In this document: positions 25,384 to 35,003 of the stretch, one piece after another
Numbering within the stretch: position 1 is the stretch's first letter
Layout: each line of letters starts with the position of its first letter
NCBI GenBank assembly: GCA_947589475.1
Contig: CANQBO010000017.1
Coordinates: 1-45,605, forward strand
DNA length: 45,605 nt
Source: an uncultured Clostridia bacterium
Lineage (GTDB): Bacteria > Bacillota > Clostridia > Christensenellales > CAG-917
Direction: 5' to 3'
Program-made: the position numbers and the translations under genes
Notes under the pieces: model-generated
What the model was told of the DNA's origin: nothing
What the model saw: only the letters and a program-made list of their open reading frames with translations
The model's database searches: none

Positions 25384-25872
25384 TCAATAATAGTAGCTTT
25401 TATACGTATCGTCTACGACTTGCCTTAAATAGTTTCTTCCGTCTATGGCGATGAGGTTTCCAAGCGCTTCGATACATTCGTCCTTGCTCTTTTCCTTGCA
25501 CTGCTCGCATACCCGCTCAAAACGCGCCGCGTCTGCCGTCAATATCGCCTCGACCCGCCTAGGAATTGTAAGCGCAAGGATACAGAAATCCCTCTTGAAC
25601 CGCCCGTCCCCTATGCACAGCGCGTAGATCCTGTCCACGCGCGGCGAAAGTTCGCTCATGACCTCGCTGTATCTCGCGTATACGCGCCCGCCTTCGACGT
25701 CGGTCATCTCGGTCACTTTCTCTGCCCTCAACAGCCTGTCGCGCACAGCGTCCTCTCTGTCTATGGCAACGACGATCGGTCCCATACACTCTATTCCGTA
25801 TTTATTCTTGAATTTTATCACCGCTTGCATAAATATGGCGTATTGCTCGCGGTCCATTGCGTCGAGATCCAT
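25384..25872 (-). CDS. Conserved-looking hypothetical protein upstream of the nucleotidyltransferase
   Basis: I do not recognise this 162-residue protein. It is soluble, mixed alpha/beta, with charged helices, a Cys-containing stretch CEQCKEKSKDEC (about 122-133) and a Tyr-rich end (KSYYY). The start is well supported by GGGAGG seven bases upstream of the ATG at 25872. With only 10 bp to the next gene, it probably works with the nucleotidyltransferase, but it does not look like a known antitoxin. The C-x2-C and later Cys could bind metal; this is speculative. Confidence 0.75.
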   Translation of the reverse strand: MDLDAMDREQYAIFMQAVIKFKNKYGIECMGPIVVAIDREDAVRDRLLRAEKVTEMTDVEGGRVYARYSEVMSELSPRVDRIYALCIGDGRFKRDFCILALTIPRRVEAILTADAARFERVCEQCKEKSKDECIEALGNLIAIDGRNYLRQVVDDTYKSYYY

Positions 25873-25916
25873 GATTTCCTCCCATCAGAGCGCCACGTTT
25901 TTTCGTTTACATTATT

Positions 25917-25946
25917 ATCTTATCACGAAGCGCCGCATTTTTTCAA
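25917..25946 (-). promoter_or_regulatory. Candidate promoter of the hypothetical-nucleotidyltransferase pair
   Basis: On the minus strand TTGAAA (25941-25946), spacer 18, TAAGAT (25917-25922). Confidence 0.45.
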
Positions 25947-26067
25947 TACCCGTAAAAAATTCTCTGTTCCCCGCCACGGAATATAGCGTCATACGGCTGC
26001 AAATGCCAAATCTCGACGTCATTCGCGCCCACGGAAAAAATTTATACAAAATTCCGCAAATTATCGC

Positions 26068-26096
26068 TTGTCAAATCGCCGCCTTTAAGCTATAAT
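26068..26096 (+). promoter_or_regulatory. Strong promoter of the tRNA-Ser leader transcript
   Basis: TTGTCA (26068-26073), spacer 17, TATAAT (26091-26096). The start would be near 26103, about 260 bases before the tRNA. No open frame with a binding site follows, so the product is RNA. Confidence 0.72.
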
Positions 26097-26110
26097 CTTC
26101 TCGTTGGGTT

Positions 26111-26180
26111 AAGAGGGCTATCTCTTGTACAGTTGAGGGAAATGGTTTTGTTGTCCATTCTCTCAACTGCTAAGCCCTAT
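26111..26180 (+). ncRNA. Candidate structured RNA in the tRNA-Ser leader
   Basis: An outer stem AGGGCT/AGCCCT (26114-26119 with 26173-26178) encloses a long arm: CAGTTGAG (26130-26137) with CTCAACTG (26162-26169), extended by AATGG (26141-26145) with CCATT (26155-26159) and a loop TTTTGTTGT. It begins within about 10 bases of the inferred transcript start. It does not match SRP RNA, RNase P RNA, tmRNA or a T-box as far as I can judge. It could be a stable small RNA or a processing signal for the tRNA precursor. Confidence 0.5.
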
Positions 26181-26210
26181 CTACTTGATATAAACATAAT
26201 ATATTTGTTT

Positions 26211-26342
26211 GGAGAAGTCGCGTTTAATGGTACTACGTACCAAACTGTCGACTTCACAAAGGTAAAAACTTAATCAAACCTTATGGAGAAGTCGCGTTTA
26301 ATGGTACTACGTACCAAACTGTCGACTTCACAAAGGTAAAAA
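26211..26342 (+). repeat. Two tandem hairpin repeats sharing the 5' end of tRNA-Ser
   Basis: Copies start at 26211 and 26285 (period 74), and the tRNA starts 78 bases later at 26363. The copies are identical from GGAGAAGTCGCG through the flank CACAAAGGTAAAAA. Each folds: GAAGTCG pairs with CGACTTC, inside it GTTT with AAAC, and GGTAC with GTACC around a TAC loop. The first 11 bases, GGAGAAGTCGC, equal those of the tRNA, and copy 1 and the tRNA also share the preceding AATATATTTGTTT. Confidence 0.85.
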
Positions 26343-26362
26343 TAAACTTAATATATTTGTTT

Positions 26363-26455
26363 GGAGAAGTCGCCTAGTTTGGTCGAGGGCGCGCGACTGG
26401 AAATCGCGTAACCGTCAAAAGCGGTTCAAGAGTTCGAATCTCTTCTTCTCCGCCA
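26363..26455 (+). tRNA. tRNA-Ser (anticodon GGA)
   Basis: Acceptor GGAGAAG pairs with CTTCTCC; the anticodon loop CTGGAAA gives GGA, reading UCC/UCU; a long class II variable arm (around ACCG..CGGT) and the T arm AAGAG-TTCGAAT-CTCTT follow; discriminator G and an encoded CCA end at 26455. It is transcribed from the promoter at 26068-26096 through an unusually long leader and followed by its own terminator. Confidence 0.95.
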
Positions 26456-26457
26456 TT

Positions 26458-26485
26458 AAGCCGTCGCTCTGCGACGGCTTTTGCA
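26458..26485 (+). terminator. Terminator of tRNA-Ser
   Basis: AGCCGTCGC and GCGACGGCT form a 9-bp stem around TCT, followed by TTTGC; it begins three bases after the tRNA CCA. Confidence 0.82.
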
Positions 26486-26723
26486 TTTAAGAAAAGTTCG
26501 AACCGCATTGCAAATTTTTTTGCAATGCGTGCGGCATCGCCACACTCTTGAACGTTCAAGTTTATTGACAACAGTGATTTCCCAGACAAAGAAGTTGCTG
26601 AAGGGGAAAACTAATTGATCAATATTTGCATAGATAAAATTTATATTTTTTTTACTATATTATAGGAAAATCTTTGGATGTCAATAATAAAGTGCCCGTT
26701 AAAAACTGTAGTCATTATCACAC
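26486..26723. other. Intergenic stretch with palindromes, no gene seen
   Basis: Holds an inverted repeat CGCATTGCAAA/TTTGCAATGCG (26504-26529, with a T-rich centre) and a perfect 14-bp palindrome CTTGAACGTTCAAG (26547-26560), then A/T-rich sequence. No reading frame with a binding site is supported. The palindromes could be operators, or folds in a read-through transcript. Confidence 0.4.
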
Positions 26724-26760
26724 CATAATAAACGCCTGCAAATTGCAGACGTTTATTATG
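26724..26760. terminator. A/T-rich inverted repeat downstream of rho, probable terminator
   Basis: CATAATAAACG-C-CTGCAA and TTGCAG-A-CGTTTATTATG pair over 17 bp with one mismatch and a one-base loop. It lies 42 bases past the rho stop. The A/T-rich base of the stem could supply the U tract for rho on the minus strand; the following bases are not T-rich. Confidence 0.55.
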
Positions 26761-26802
26761 CTTATCTTTATGTTTTGACTATTTATAAATAAATCAGTGT
26801 TC

Positions 26803-28344
26803 TCACTTCGTGCCGAAGTCCCCGGGTTTGCCGCCGCGCATCTGGAAGCCTTCCTTTTGGTACATCTTGAGTTGCAAAATGAGCTGTTCGATAAACTCCT
26901 TGTTTGAGGTCGTCTTGACGAGCATGTTGATGAGGTTTGTCGTGGCGTCGATGTTGTTTGCGCCCGACAGCATACGGCGTATCGTCCACGTGCCCTCAAG
27001 CTCGGCGGGAGTGAGCAACAACTCCTCCTTTCTCGTGCCGCTCTTTGCGAGGTCTATCGCGGGGAATATGCGCTTCTCGGAAAGGTTGCGGTCGAGGTGT
27101 ATCTCCATATTGCCGGTGCCCTTGAATTCCTCAAATATGACGTCGTCCATTCTACTGCCCGTATCGATGAGCGCTGTCGCTATTATCGTGAGAGAGCCGC
27201 CGTTTTCGATGTTGCGCGCGGAGCCGAAAAAACGCTTGGGACTGTGAAGCGCGCCGGGGTCTATGCCGCCCGAAAGCGTCCTGCCCGTGGGCGGTATGGT
27301 CAAGTTGTATGCGCGCGCAAGCCTCGTGAGGCTGTCCAGCAAAATCACGACGTCCTTGCCCATCTCGACGAGGCGCTTTGCCCTGTCAAGCAACATCTCG
27401 GCGGTTTTGGTGTGGTGTTCGGGGAGTTCGTCGAAAGTTGAGTAGACAACTTCGCCCTTGATGGAGCGTTGCATATCCGTGACTTCCTCGGGGCGCTCGT
27501 CTATGAGCAACACCTTCAGCTCTATATCGGGATAATTTTGTGCTATGGAGCTTGCGATCATCTTAAGCAGAGTCGTCTTGCCCGCTTTAGGCGGCGAAAC
27601 GATGATGCCTCTCTGCCCCTTGCCTATGGGCGATACGAGGTCGATGCAGCGCGTGGCGTAGTCGCGCGGACCCAGCTCGAGGCGTATGCGCTCGTCGGGA
27701 TAGATGGGTATCATCTCGTCGAAGTTTGGGCGTTTTGACATCTCGCTCGGAGCGGCGCCGTTTATTGACGTGACCTGCACGACTGCGGCGGGTCTGCCCT
27801 CCTGTATGACCTTGCAGACCGCCCTTACATAGTCGCCGCGGCGCAGGTTGTATTGCTTTATCTTCGGCACGGACACATAGGCGTCCATGTCGTTGAATTC
27901 GCCGTTTTTGACTCTCAAAAAGCCGTATCCGTCGGGATTGATCTCAAGATAACCCTCTCGCACCTGCTCGACGGGTTCCTTTTCCTCGCGGAATGCGGAC
28001 CCCGAAAACTCGCGAGCGGAGGTGTCCGTATGTTTCTCCCCCTTCTCGTAGGTACGCGGTCTGTATTTGGGGCTTAGATCCTCAAATTCGGGTTTGCGTC
28101 TTTCGACATGCGTTTCCTGCTTTTGCGACTGCTTAGGCTCGGCAGTTTTCGCGTCCTCTTTTTTTGGTCTGCCGCGACGAGGCGCGACGGGCGGATCCAT
28201 TTTGCCGTTTGAAATTTTGTATACAAGATCCACAAGCTCCGCTTTGTTGAGCTTTGTCGGAGCGGGTACGCCCACTTCCTTAGCGATAGCGCGCATTTCA
28301 AATATGCTTTTTTGTTCAAGTTCCTCAACGGTATATTTTTGCAT
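26803..28344 (-). CDS. rho: Transcription termination factor Rho
   Basis: Hexameric RNA-dependent ATPase that ends untranslated transcripts. Seen: Rho-N helical domain (1-50), a charged linker with the AT-hook-like RRGRPKK (about 58-64), a cold-shock RNA-binding domain (about 130-200), Walker A SPPKAGKTT, LLIDERPEEVTDM, LLDSLTRLARAYN and the Q/R loops in TGRTLSGGIDPGALHSPKRF. 513 residues, longer than E. coli Rho because of the linker. ATG at 28344 with AAGGAG upstream. Confidence 0.97.
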   Translation of the reverse strand: MQKYTVEELEQKSIFEMRAIAKEVGVPAPTKLNKAELVDLVYKISNGKMDPPVAPRRGRPKKEDAKTAEPKQSQKQETHVERRKPEFEDLSPKYRPRTYEKGEKHTDTSAREFSGSAFREEKEPVEQVREGYLEINPDGYGFLRVKNGEFNDMDAYVSVPKIKQYNLRRGDYVRAVCKVIQEGRPAAVVQVTSINGAAPSEMSKRPNFDEMIPIYPDERIRLELGPRDYATRCIDLVSPIGKGQRGIIVSPPKAGKTTLLKMIASSIAQNYPDIELKVLLIDERPEEVTDMQRSIKGEVVYSTFDELPEHHTKTAEMLLDRAKRLVEMGKDVVILLDSLTRLARAYNLTIPPTGRTLSGGIDPGALHSPKRFFGSARNIENGGSLTIIATALIDTGSRMDDVIFEEFKGTGNMEIHLDRNLSEKRIFPAIDLAKSGTRKEELLLTPAELEGTWTIRRMLSGANNIDATTNLINMLVKTTSNKEFIEQLILQLKMYQKEGFQMRGGKPGDFGTK

Positions 28345-28395
28345 GACTTTGATCTCCTTGCCGCATCGGTCTGCGGCGCATTGCGTTTAGTATAT

Positions 28396-28404
28396 ATTAT
28401 ATCA
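28396..28404 (-). promoter_or_regulatory. Extended -10 promoter of rho
   Basis: On the minus strand TGA-TATAAT (28396-28404) is an extended -10 element; no good -35 is seen. It gives a leader of about 45 bases. Confidence 0.5.
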
Positions 28405-28754
28405 AATTTTGATTTGGGATCTTAGAGCGCCATATGACGCATTTTGCAATAAAACGGAAAATTTTGATACAGCTTTAAAATAAGTGCCATATCTGTCTCA
28501 GGCGCCGAAGTCTATAGGAGCCTCAGCGCGACATCGGCATGATATGAGATGATGTGATTGCTACAATGTGACAGACTTAATGAAAAAGCTATATTCCGAA
28601 AAAGTATTTTGCGCAAGGCGCGGGCGACGCGCTGTAGTTGTTGTCCATATGCCCTAAACCTTGCCTTTTGCGATTTGATCACGGGAGAGTTTTATTGCCG
28701 TTTTCTCATCATCCTATCGGACGATTTGGTTTTTAACTTTGAGAGCTTCCTATC
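28405..28754. other. 350-base stretch without a supported gene
   Basis: Between the rho promoter and the metallo-hydrolase stop. A plus-strand frame starting at 28558 runs into the hydrolase gene but has no binding site and a composition unlike its neighbours. The part just after the hydrolase stop shows no T-tailed hairpin. It may hold decayed coding sequence or a small RNA; I cannot support either. Confidence 0.35.
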
Positions 28755-29411
28755 TCAGTCCTCTTTTTTCTCAAGAACCAAAACTTTCGTCTGCTCTCCG
28801 TCAAAATCGGCTCTGTCAAACTCCACCGTAGGACCGTCGACGTACTCAATGCATTCGTCGTCGAAAAGATCGAGGAATTCATTCAGTTTGTCGATGTCCA
28901 TATCGCAGTCTTTTGTCTTGTAGTGCATGGGGACGACAATGTCGGGCATTATCTTGTCGACATACTCCTTTGCCTCCGCCGCGTCCACGGTGTAGGTGCC
29001 GCCGACGGGGATGAGCAGTACGTTGACGGGCATGAGCGACTCCACGAGCATAGCGTTGCAGTCCTCGCCTATGTCCCCCATATGGCAAACGTCCACGCCA
29101 TCCATACGGTATTTGAACACGAGGTTTTCGCCGCGCTTCGCACCCTTGACGTTGTCGTGATAGGTGCGGCGGGATAGAATGTGCACGCCGCCTATCTCGT
29201 ATGCGCCGACTCTGTTTATCACCGTTGGATTGCCCTCCACGGCGGCAACGAAATCGTGATCGCCGTGATCATGCGAGACGGTGACGATGTCCGCGCTCAC
29301 CCTCGGCATGTCATAGCCGACATTAGTTCCCTTAAAAGGGTCGGTCACTATCGTCGTACCCGTGCTTTCTTCAAGCAGAAACGATGAGTGTCCAAGCCAA
29401 GTAAGTTTCAC
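28755..29411 (-). CDS. Metallo-beta-lactamase fold hydrolase (UPF0173/UlaG-like)
   Basis: 218 residues. Seen: the start KLTWLGHSSFLLE, metal ligands in TVSHDHGDHDF (HxHxDH pattern, with D in the second position here: H-D-H-G-D-H), CHMGDIG and VVPMHYKT near the end. This is the UPF0173 type of metal-dependent hydrolase; the substrate is unknown. The start is GTG (29409-29411), with AGGAGG nine bases upstream. It lies 16 bp after prs on the same strand, so it is cotranscribed. The pairing with prs might point to a nucleotide or sugar-phosphate substrate, but this is weak. Confidence 0.9.
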   Translation of the reverse strand: MKLTWLGHSSFLLEESTGTTIVTDPFKGTNVGYDMPRVSADIVTVSHDHGDHDFVAAVEGNPTVINRVGAYEIGGVHILSRRTYHDNVKGAKRGENLVFKYRMDGVDVCHMGDIGEDCNAMLVESLMPVNVLLIPVGGTYTVDAAEAKEYVDKIMPDIVVPMHYKTKDCDMDIDKLNEFLDLFDDECIEYVDGPTVEFDRADFDGEQTKVLVLEKKED

Positions 29412-29427
29412 TTTTTTCCTCCTTTCC

Positions 29428-30579
29428 CTATTTGTTTATATGATTTTGGACAAGATCCCTTATCTTCTGCGACGGGTCGAGCAGGTTGGACACCGATTCG
29501 TTGAAGTTTGCCGCCGCGATGATGTACGAAATGTATTTGGACATATCAGCCTCGATGAACCACTCGCAAGTCTTAAGCTCCGGAATGCGATAGGCGAGGT
29601 TTGTGGAGAGCACAGCGTCAAATATGCCCTCTTCATACGCTTTGTTGAATTTGTCTACGCCCTCGGTGAACAGCGAGAACGTCGCGGCAAGGAAAACGCG
29701 CTGTGCGCCCTTCTCCTTTATCTCGCGCGCAAGTTTCAGGATGGAGTCGCCCGTCGCGATCATATCGTCCGCGACAAAGACGTCCATGCCCATGACGGGG
29801 CTTCCGATGTACTCGTGCGCGACTATGGGATTGCGCCCGTTGATTATCGTGGAATAGTCCCTGCGCTTGTAAAACATGCCGAGGTCCAGCCCGAGCACGG
29901 AAGCGTAGTACACGTTTCTTGTCATGGCGCCCTCGTCGGGAGAAATGACCATGAGATGATTTTTGTCAAGTTGTATCTCGGGGAAATGCTTGACGAGCTG
30001 TTTTAATATCTGGTAGTGCGCAAAATAGTTGTCGAAACCCATGAAAGGCACCGCGTTTTGAACGCGGGGATCGTGCGCGTCGAAGGTTATGATGTCGCTC
30101 ACTCCCATAGATTCAAGTTCCTGCAACATCATTGCGCAATCGAGGGATTCTCTGGCGTTGCGACGATGTTGACGACCGCCGTAAAGCATGGGCATAATCA
30201 CCGTGATACGATAAGGCTTGCCCGTGCACGCGCAGATTATGCGCTTGAGGTTGGCAAAGTGCTCGTCGGGCGTAAGAGGCACGCTCTTTCCCATCATCGT
30301 GTATGTGACGCCATGGTTTGAAGGATCGCAGATGATGTAAAGATCCTTCCCTCTCACCGTCTCAAACACGATGCCCTTCGCGTCGCCGTTTGTGAAACGC
30401 GGACAGTCGGAACTCAAAATAAAAGTGTTCTTTTTAAGCTTTTTGCCGAGATGAGACTCTTTAAAAAGGTTGATGAGCTGTTTGTCGATAAGTCCCGCAA
30501 GTTCCTCCGCGCCGGGAGTTGCGATGAGTGCGATGGGAGCGCTGGGCGTCTCCCCGAAAACAGAAAAATCCGGTGACAT
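29428..30579 (-). CDS. prs: Divergent ribose-phosphate pyrophosphokinase (PRPP synthetase)
   Basis: Makes PRPP from ribose 5-phosphate and ATP for nucleotide, His and Trp synthesis. Seen: MLYGGRQHRR (ATP site), TFDAHDPRVQNAVP, the flexible-loop KRR in FYKRRDYS, and the PRPP-binding DDMIATGDSIL, where typical enzymes have DDMIDTAGTL. 383 residues, about 65 longer than the common class. The ATG at 30579 is chosen over the upstream one at 30633 because GGAGGAAG stands directly before it. It has its own promoter. Whether it is the sole PRPP synthetase of the cell cannot be told. Confidence 0.88.
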   Translation of the reverse strand: MSPDFSVFGETPSAPIALIATPGAEELAGLIDKQLINLFKESHLGKKLKKNTFILSSDCPRFTNGDAKGIVFETVRGKDLYIICDPSNHGVTYTMMGKSVPLTPDEHFANLKRIICACTGKPYRITVIMPMLYGGRQHRRNARESLDCAMMLQELESMGVSDIITFDAHDPRVQNAVPFMGFDNYFAHYQILKQLVKHFPEIQLDKNHLMVISPDEGAMTRNVYYASVLGLDLGMFYKRRDYSTIINGRNPIVAHEYIGSPVMGMDVFVADDMIATGDSILKLAREIKEKGAQRVFLAATFSLFTEGVDKFNKAYEEGIFDAVLSTNLAYRIPELKTCEWFIEADMSKYISYIIAAANFNESVSNLLDPSQKIRDLVQNHINK

Positions 30580-30604
30580 AACTTCCTCCGAGTAATGTAA
30601 ATCA

Positions 30605-30633
30605 ATTGTATCAAACAATTTGTAAAATTGCAA
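30605..30633 (-). promoter_or_regulatory. Promoter of prs and the metallo-hydrolase gene
   Basis: On the minus strand TTGCAA (30628-30633), spacer 17, TACAAT (30605-30610), 26 bases before the prs ATG. Confidence 0.7.
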
Positions 30634-30727
30634 TCATATTTGAGAACATATTATATATGAAATGTCAAAAAACTCATTCCGTCGACATTTGACAGCCTTT
30701 ATATACCGTAATAAGCGCTACTCGCCG

Positions 30728-31858
30728 TCAAAGCTCGAGTATGCGCACAAGTATGCCGTTCATGACTTCCATTCCTCTCTTGTTCAATGCGATCCTGCCG
30801 TCAAATCGCGCAAAAAATTCATCGAGTTCGGGCGGTATCCTGCCAAAAAGCAACTCCTCTTCCACGCCGTTCGCGGTGCGTAGTCCGAGCATAATTTGCT
30901 CGTTTAGAATGTCCGTTTTGCTCAAAACGCTCATTTCTGCGCGCGGTATTTTGTCAAATGCGTCCACACAGTTTACGCCGCCGATATAGGCGTTGAGATC
31001 GCGCGGGTGAGAAAAGCGTATCTCGGCGGGAAGAGGCGTGCGCCCGTCCGACGTTTTCACAAGAGAATGTGCGCCCGCGCCCAACCCTAAATATTCCTCG
31101 CGCGTCCAATAACCCATGTTATGTTTCGAGATCTTTCCGCCCTTTGCGAAATTCGACACTTCATATCTTTCAAATCCGTCGGCGGACAGCGTATCTATGG
31201 CGACGTCCATAAGATCGGCGACTTCGTCGTCCGACGGCAACCACACCCTGCCCTCGTCCGCGCGCTTTTTTAAGGGCGTCCCCTCCTCCAAAGTGAGTTG
31301 ATAGACGGACATATGCGTTACATATCCGCTGAGTTCGTCTATCTCGGACTTTATCAGTTGAGAATTGTCATACGGCAGTCCTATGATGAGATCTGACGAT
31401 ACGTTTTGGAAATATTTGTCCGCAAGCGCAAGCTTTTCGAGCGCGGTATCCTTGTCATGCAGTCTGCCCATCGAGCGCAAGTTGCGGTCGTCGAGGCTTT
31501 GTACGCCGATACTTATGCGGTCTATCCCCGCCTCTCTATATGCTAAAAGCTTATCTTCCGCGACGCTCTCGGGATTTGCTTCTATCGAAAACTCCTCAAC
31601 TCCGCTTAGGTCGAAATTCTCTTTGAGCACGCGACATATGCTCGAGATATGCTTTGCTTCGAGCATGGAGGGCGTGCCGCCCCCTATATATACTGTGTCG
31701 ATCCTCGCCCCGCCGTACTGTTCTCCCGCAAATTTTATTTCGCGACAGAGAGCCGCGAGATAGGAATATATCGTCGCTCCGTCGCACGCGGCATAGGAGT
31801 TGAAATCGCAATATTGACATTTGCTCTTGCAAAATGGCAGATGAATATAAATTTCCAT
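30728..31858 (-). CDS. hemW: Heme chaperone HemW (radical SAM, coproporphyrinogen oxidase-like)
   Basis: Radical SAM protein now regarded as a heme-handling factor rather than a coproporphyrinogen dehydrogenase. Seen: MEIYIHLPFCKSKCQYCDF (CxxxCxxC, lacking the extra Cys of true HemN), YIGGGTPS, SIEANPES, GVQSLDDRNLRSMGR, and a C-terminal winged-helix part. 376 residues from the ATG at 31858. The frame is open to 31999 but earlier residues are outside the family. It follows lepA, the usual Firmicute order; the gap is 158 bp. The next heat-shock genes (hrcA, grpE) are not here. Confidence 0.94.
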   Translation of the reverse strand: MEIYIHLPFCKSKCQYCDFNSYAACDGATIYSYLAALCREIKFAGEQYGGARIDTVYIGGGTPSMLEAKHISSICRVLKENFDLSGVEEFSIEANPESVAEDKLLAYREAGIDRISIGVQSLDDRNLRSMGRLHDKDTALEKLALADKYFQNVSSDLIIGLPYDNSQLIKSEIDELSGYVTHMSVYQLTLEEGTPLKKRADEGRVWLPSDDEVADLMDVAIDTLSADGFERYEVSNFAKGGKISKHNMGYWTREEYLGLGAGAHSLVKTSDGRTPLPAEIRFSHPRDLNAYIGGVNCVDAFDKIPRAEMSVLSKTDILNEQIMLGLRTANGVEEELLFGRIPPELDEFFARFDGRIALNKRGMEVMNGILVRILEL

Positions 31859-32016
31859 AAATTTTTCCGATACGGTTCTTATGCGCGCGGTCGCTCTTTT
31901 GCTTGATCGCACAACGGCACAGCCGTTCTTTCGATGCTTCCGCGCCCGATGCTGAACTGTAAATATTATGTACACGCTTTGATAAGCTGTTTTGAGCAAT
32001 CTAAAGGTGTAAAATG

Positions 32017-33813
<1,797 letters not shown>

Positions 33814-33877
33814 GCTTCCCTCGCTTCGAAGATATCGTACATATGCGGAAAAATGTCGATTTCTTTGAAAAATTCTG

Positions 33878-33906
33878 TTGACTTTATTATAATAGAATTA
33901 TAAAAT
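33878..33906 (+). promoter_or_regulatory. Promoter of the glycerophosphodiesterase gene
   Basis: TTGACT (33878-33883), spacer 17, TAAAAT (33901-33906), 33 bases before the ATG. Confidence 0.7.
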
Positions 33907-33914
33907 TTTATCAA
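33886..33914 (-). promoter_or_regulatory. Promoter of lepA-hemW
   Basis: On the minus strand TTGATA (33909-33914), spacer 17, TATAAT (33886-33891). It lies almost entirely inside the opposing promoter at 33878-33906. Confidence 0.72.
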
Positions 33915-33938
33915 CAAAATAACGAGGATTTTACAATT

Positions 33939-34754
33939 ATGAGTTTCCAATGGCTTTTTGATCGTCCCATCGCGCACCGCGGGCTTCATGACGAACTGAT
34001 CCCCGAAAACAGCCTTCCCGCATACGAAAGAGCGTGCGAATTACATTACAATATCGAGATCGACACGCACGTCACCAAAGACGGCTTCGTTGTCGTGCAC
34101 CACGACGACTCGCTCAAACGCATGTGCGGCTATGACAAAAAAATCAAGGACTGCACACTTGATGAGATCAAGTCTCAACGTCTCGCGGGCACGGAGTACA
34201 CCGTACCGACGCTTCAAGAAATGCTGGACTGCGTGAAAGGCAGGACGGGCATACTTTGCGAGATAAAAGGTCTCAATCCGTTTGATAACACCATAGCAAA
34301 GGCGACAGTGGACATCGTCAAGGATTATAAAGGCCCCATCGCACTGCAATCTTTCAACTTCGGCGCGGTAAAGTATGCCAAAAAGCATTGCGACCTGCCT
34401 GTGGGCGAGCTGTGCACATGGTCCTCGCTCGACGACACAAACCCGCGCTGGCGCGGCGCGAACTTTATGGGCAAATTGTCGATATGCAAGGTCTCAAAAC
34501 CCGACTTTATTTCCTACAACGTCAAGGCATGCGCCCCCTCTCTTCCCGAAAACAAATACATCGTCAAGTGGGCGAAGAAGTTGCCCGTGCTGTTCTGGAC
34601 GATAGATTCGGACGAAAAGATGGAAACGGCAAAGAAGTACGCCAACAACATCATATTCGAATATCTTCCACTTGAAAAGGTGGAAGCGGAAGTCGGCAAA
34701 TACCAACCGTTCGCCTGCCCCGAGGATAGACTCCCCGAGAATTACGGCAAATAA
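33939..34754 (+). CDS. Glycerophosphodiester phosphodiesterase family protein
   Basis: Hydrolyses glycerophosphodiesters to glycerol 3-phosphate and an alcohol. Seen: PIAHRGLHDELIPENS (catalytic His and Arg), EIDTHVTKDG (metal ExD), VVVHHDD (second His) and CEIKG. 271 residues, TIM-barrel type, no signal peptide, so cytoplasmic and probably acting on imported or recycled phospholipid headgroups. The ATG has GAGG with a rather long 12-base gap. A terminator follows about 100 bases after the stop. Confidence 0.93.
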   Translation: MSFQWLFDRPIAHRGLHDELIPENSLPAYERACELHYNIEIDTHVTKDGFVVVHHDDSLKRMCGYDKKIKDCTLDEIKSQRLAGTEYTVPTLQEMLDCVKGRTGILCEIKGLNPFDNTIAKATVDIVKDYKGPIALQSFNFGAVKYAKKHCDLPVGELCTWSSLDDTNPRWRGANFMGKLSICKVSKPDFISYNVKACAPSLPENKYIVKWAKKLPVLFWTIDSDEKMETAKKYANNIIFEYLPLEKVEAEVGKYQPFACPEDRLPENYGK

Positions 34755-34849
34755 TCGCGGGTCGCAACCATCATCTTAATGATAAGCTAAGTTATAAAAT
34801 GCAGGTTTACTCAGCGCTTGCATTCAATAAGCGTTTTGTTCAAAATTTC

Positions 34850-34878
34850 AAAGCGGGACATTATGCGCCCGCTTTTTT
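34850..34878 (+). terminator. Terminator of the glycerophosphodiesterase gene
   Basis: AAAGCGGG (34850-34857) and CCCGCTTT (34868-34875) form an 8-bp stem with a 10-base loop, followed by TTT. Confidence 0.8.
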
Positions 34879-34927
34879 CATGGAGTTTCGCCGTACGTTT
34901 TCAATACGCCGAATTTTCCAAAGTCCC

Positions 34928-34960
34928 CAAAATATTAAACGCTCCGCAAAAGCGAAGCGT
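34928..34960 (-). terminator. Terminator after the small membrane peptide gene
   Basis: On the minus strand ACGCTTCGC and GCGGAGCGT pair over 9 bp (one G-T) around TTTT, then TTAATATTTT. It lies 44 bases after the peptide stop. Confidence 0.72.
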
Positions 34961-35003
34961 CAAAGCATTTGCACGCAAAGAAAGAAATTTCCGCCTTCGC
35001 GCG

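Noticed and set aside
24594..25872. MNT/HEPN-type toxin-antitoxin pair
   Set aside because: The nucleotidyltransferase is of the larger YcgL type and the partner lacks the HEPN RxxxxH motif.
26101..26180. Integron attC site (GTTGGGT near 26103 fits GTTRRRY)
   Set aside because: No matching RYYYAAC partner at the right distance and no integrase gene.
26100..26363. T-box or other amino-acid riboswitch
   Set aside because: No GGTGGnACCGCG antiterminator bulge and no downstream aminoacyl-tRNA synthetase or biosynthetic gene; the downstream gene is a tRNA.
26374..26589. Minus-strand frame of 71 codons covering tRNA-Ser (with EIRTLEPLLTV and FPVARPRPN)
   Set aside because: This is the familiar spurious frame read antisense through tRNA-Ser genes; the tRNA fully explains the sequence.
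28558..28923. 121-codon plus-strand frame after rho
   Set aside because: No binding site; its second half is antisense to the metallo-hydrolase gene.
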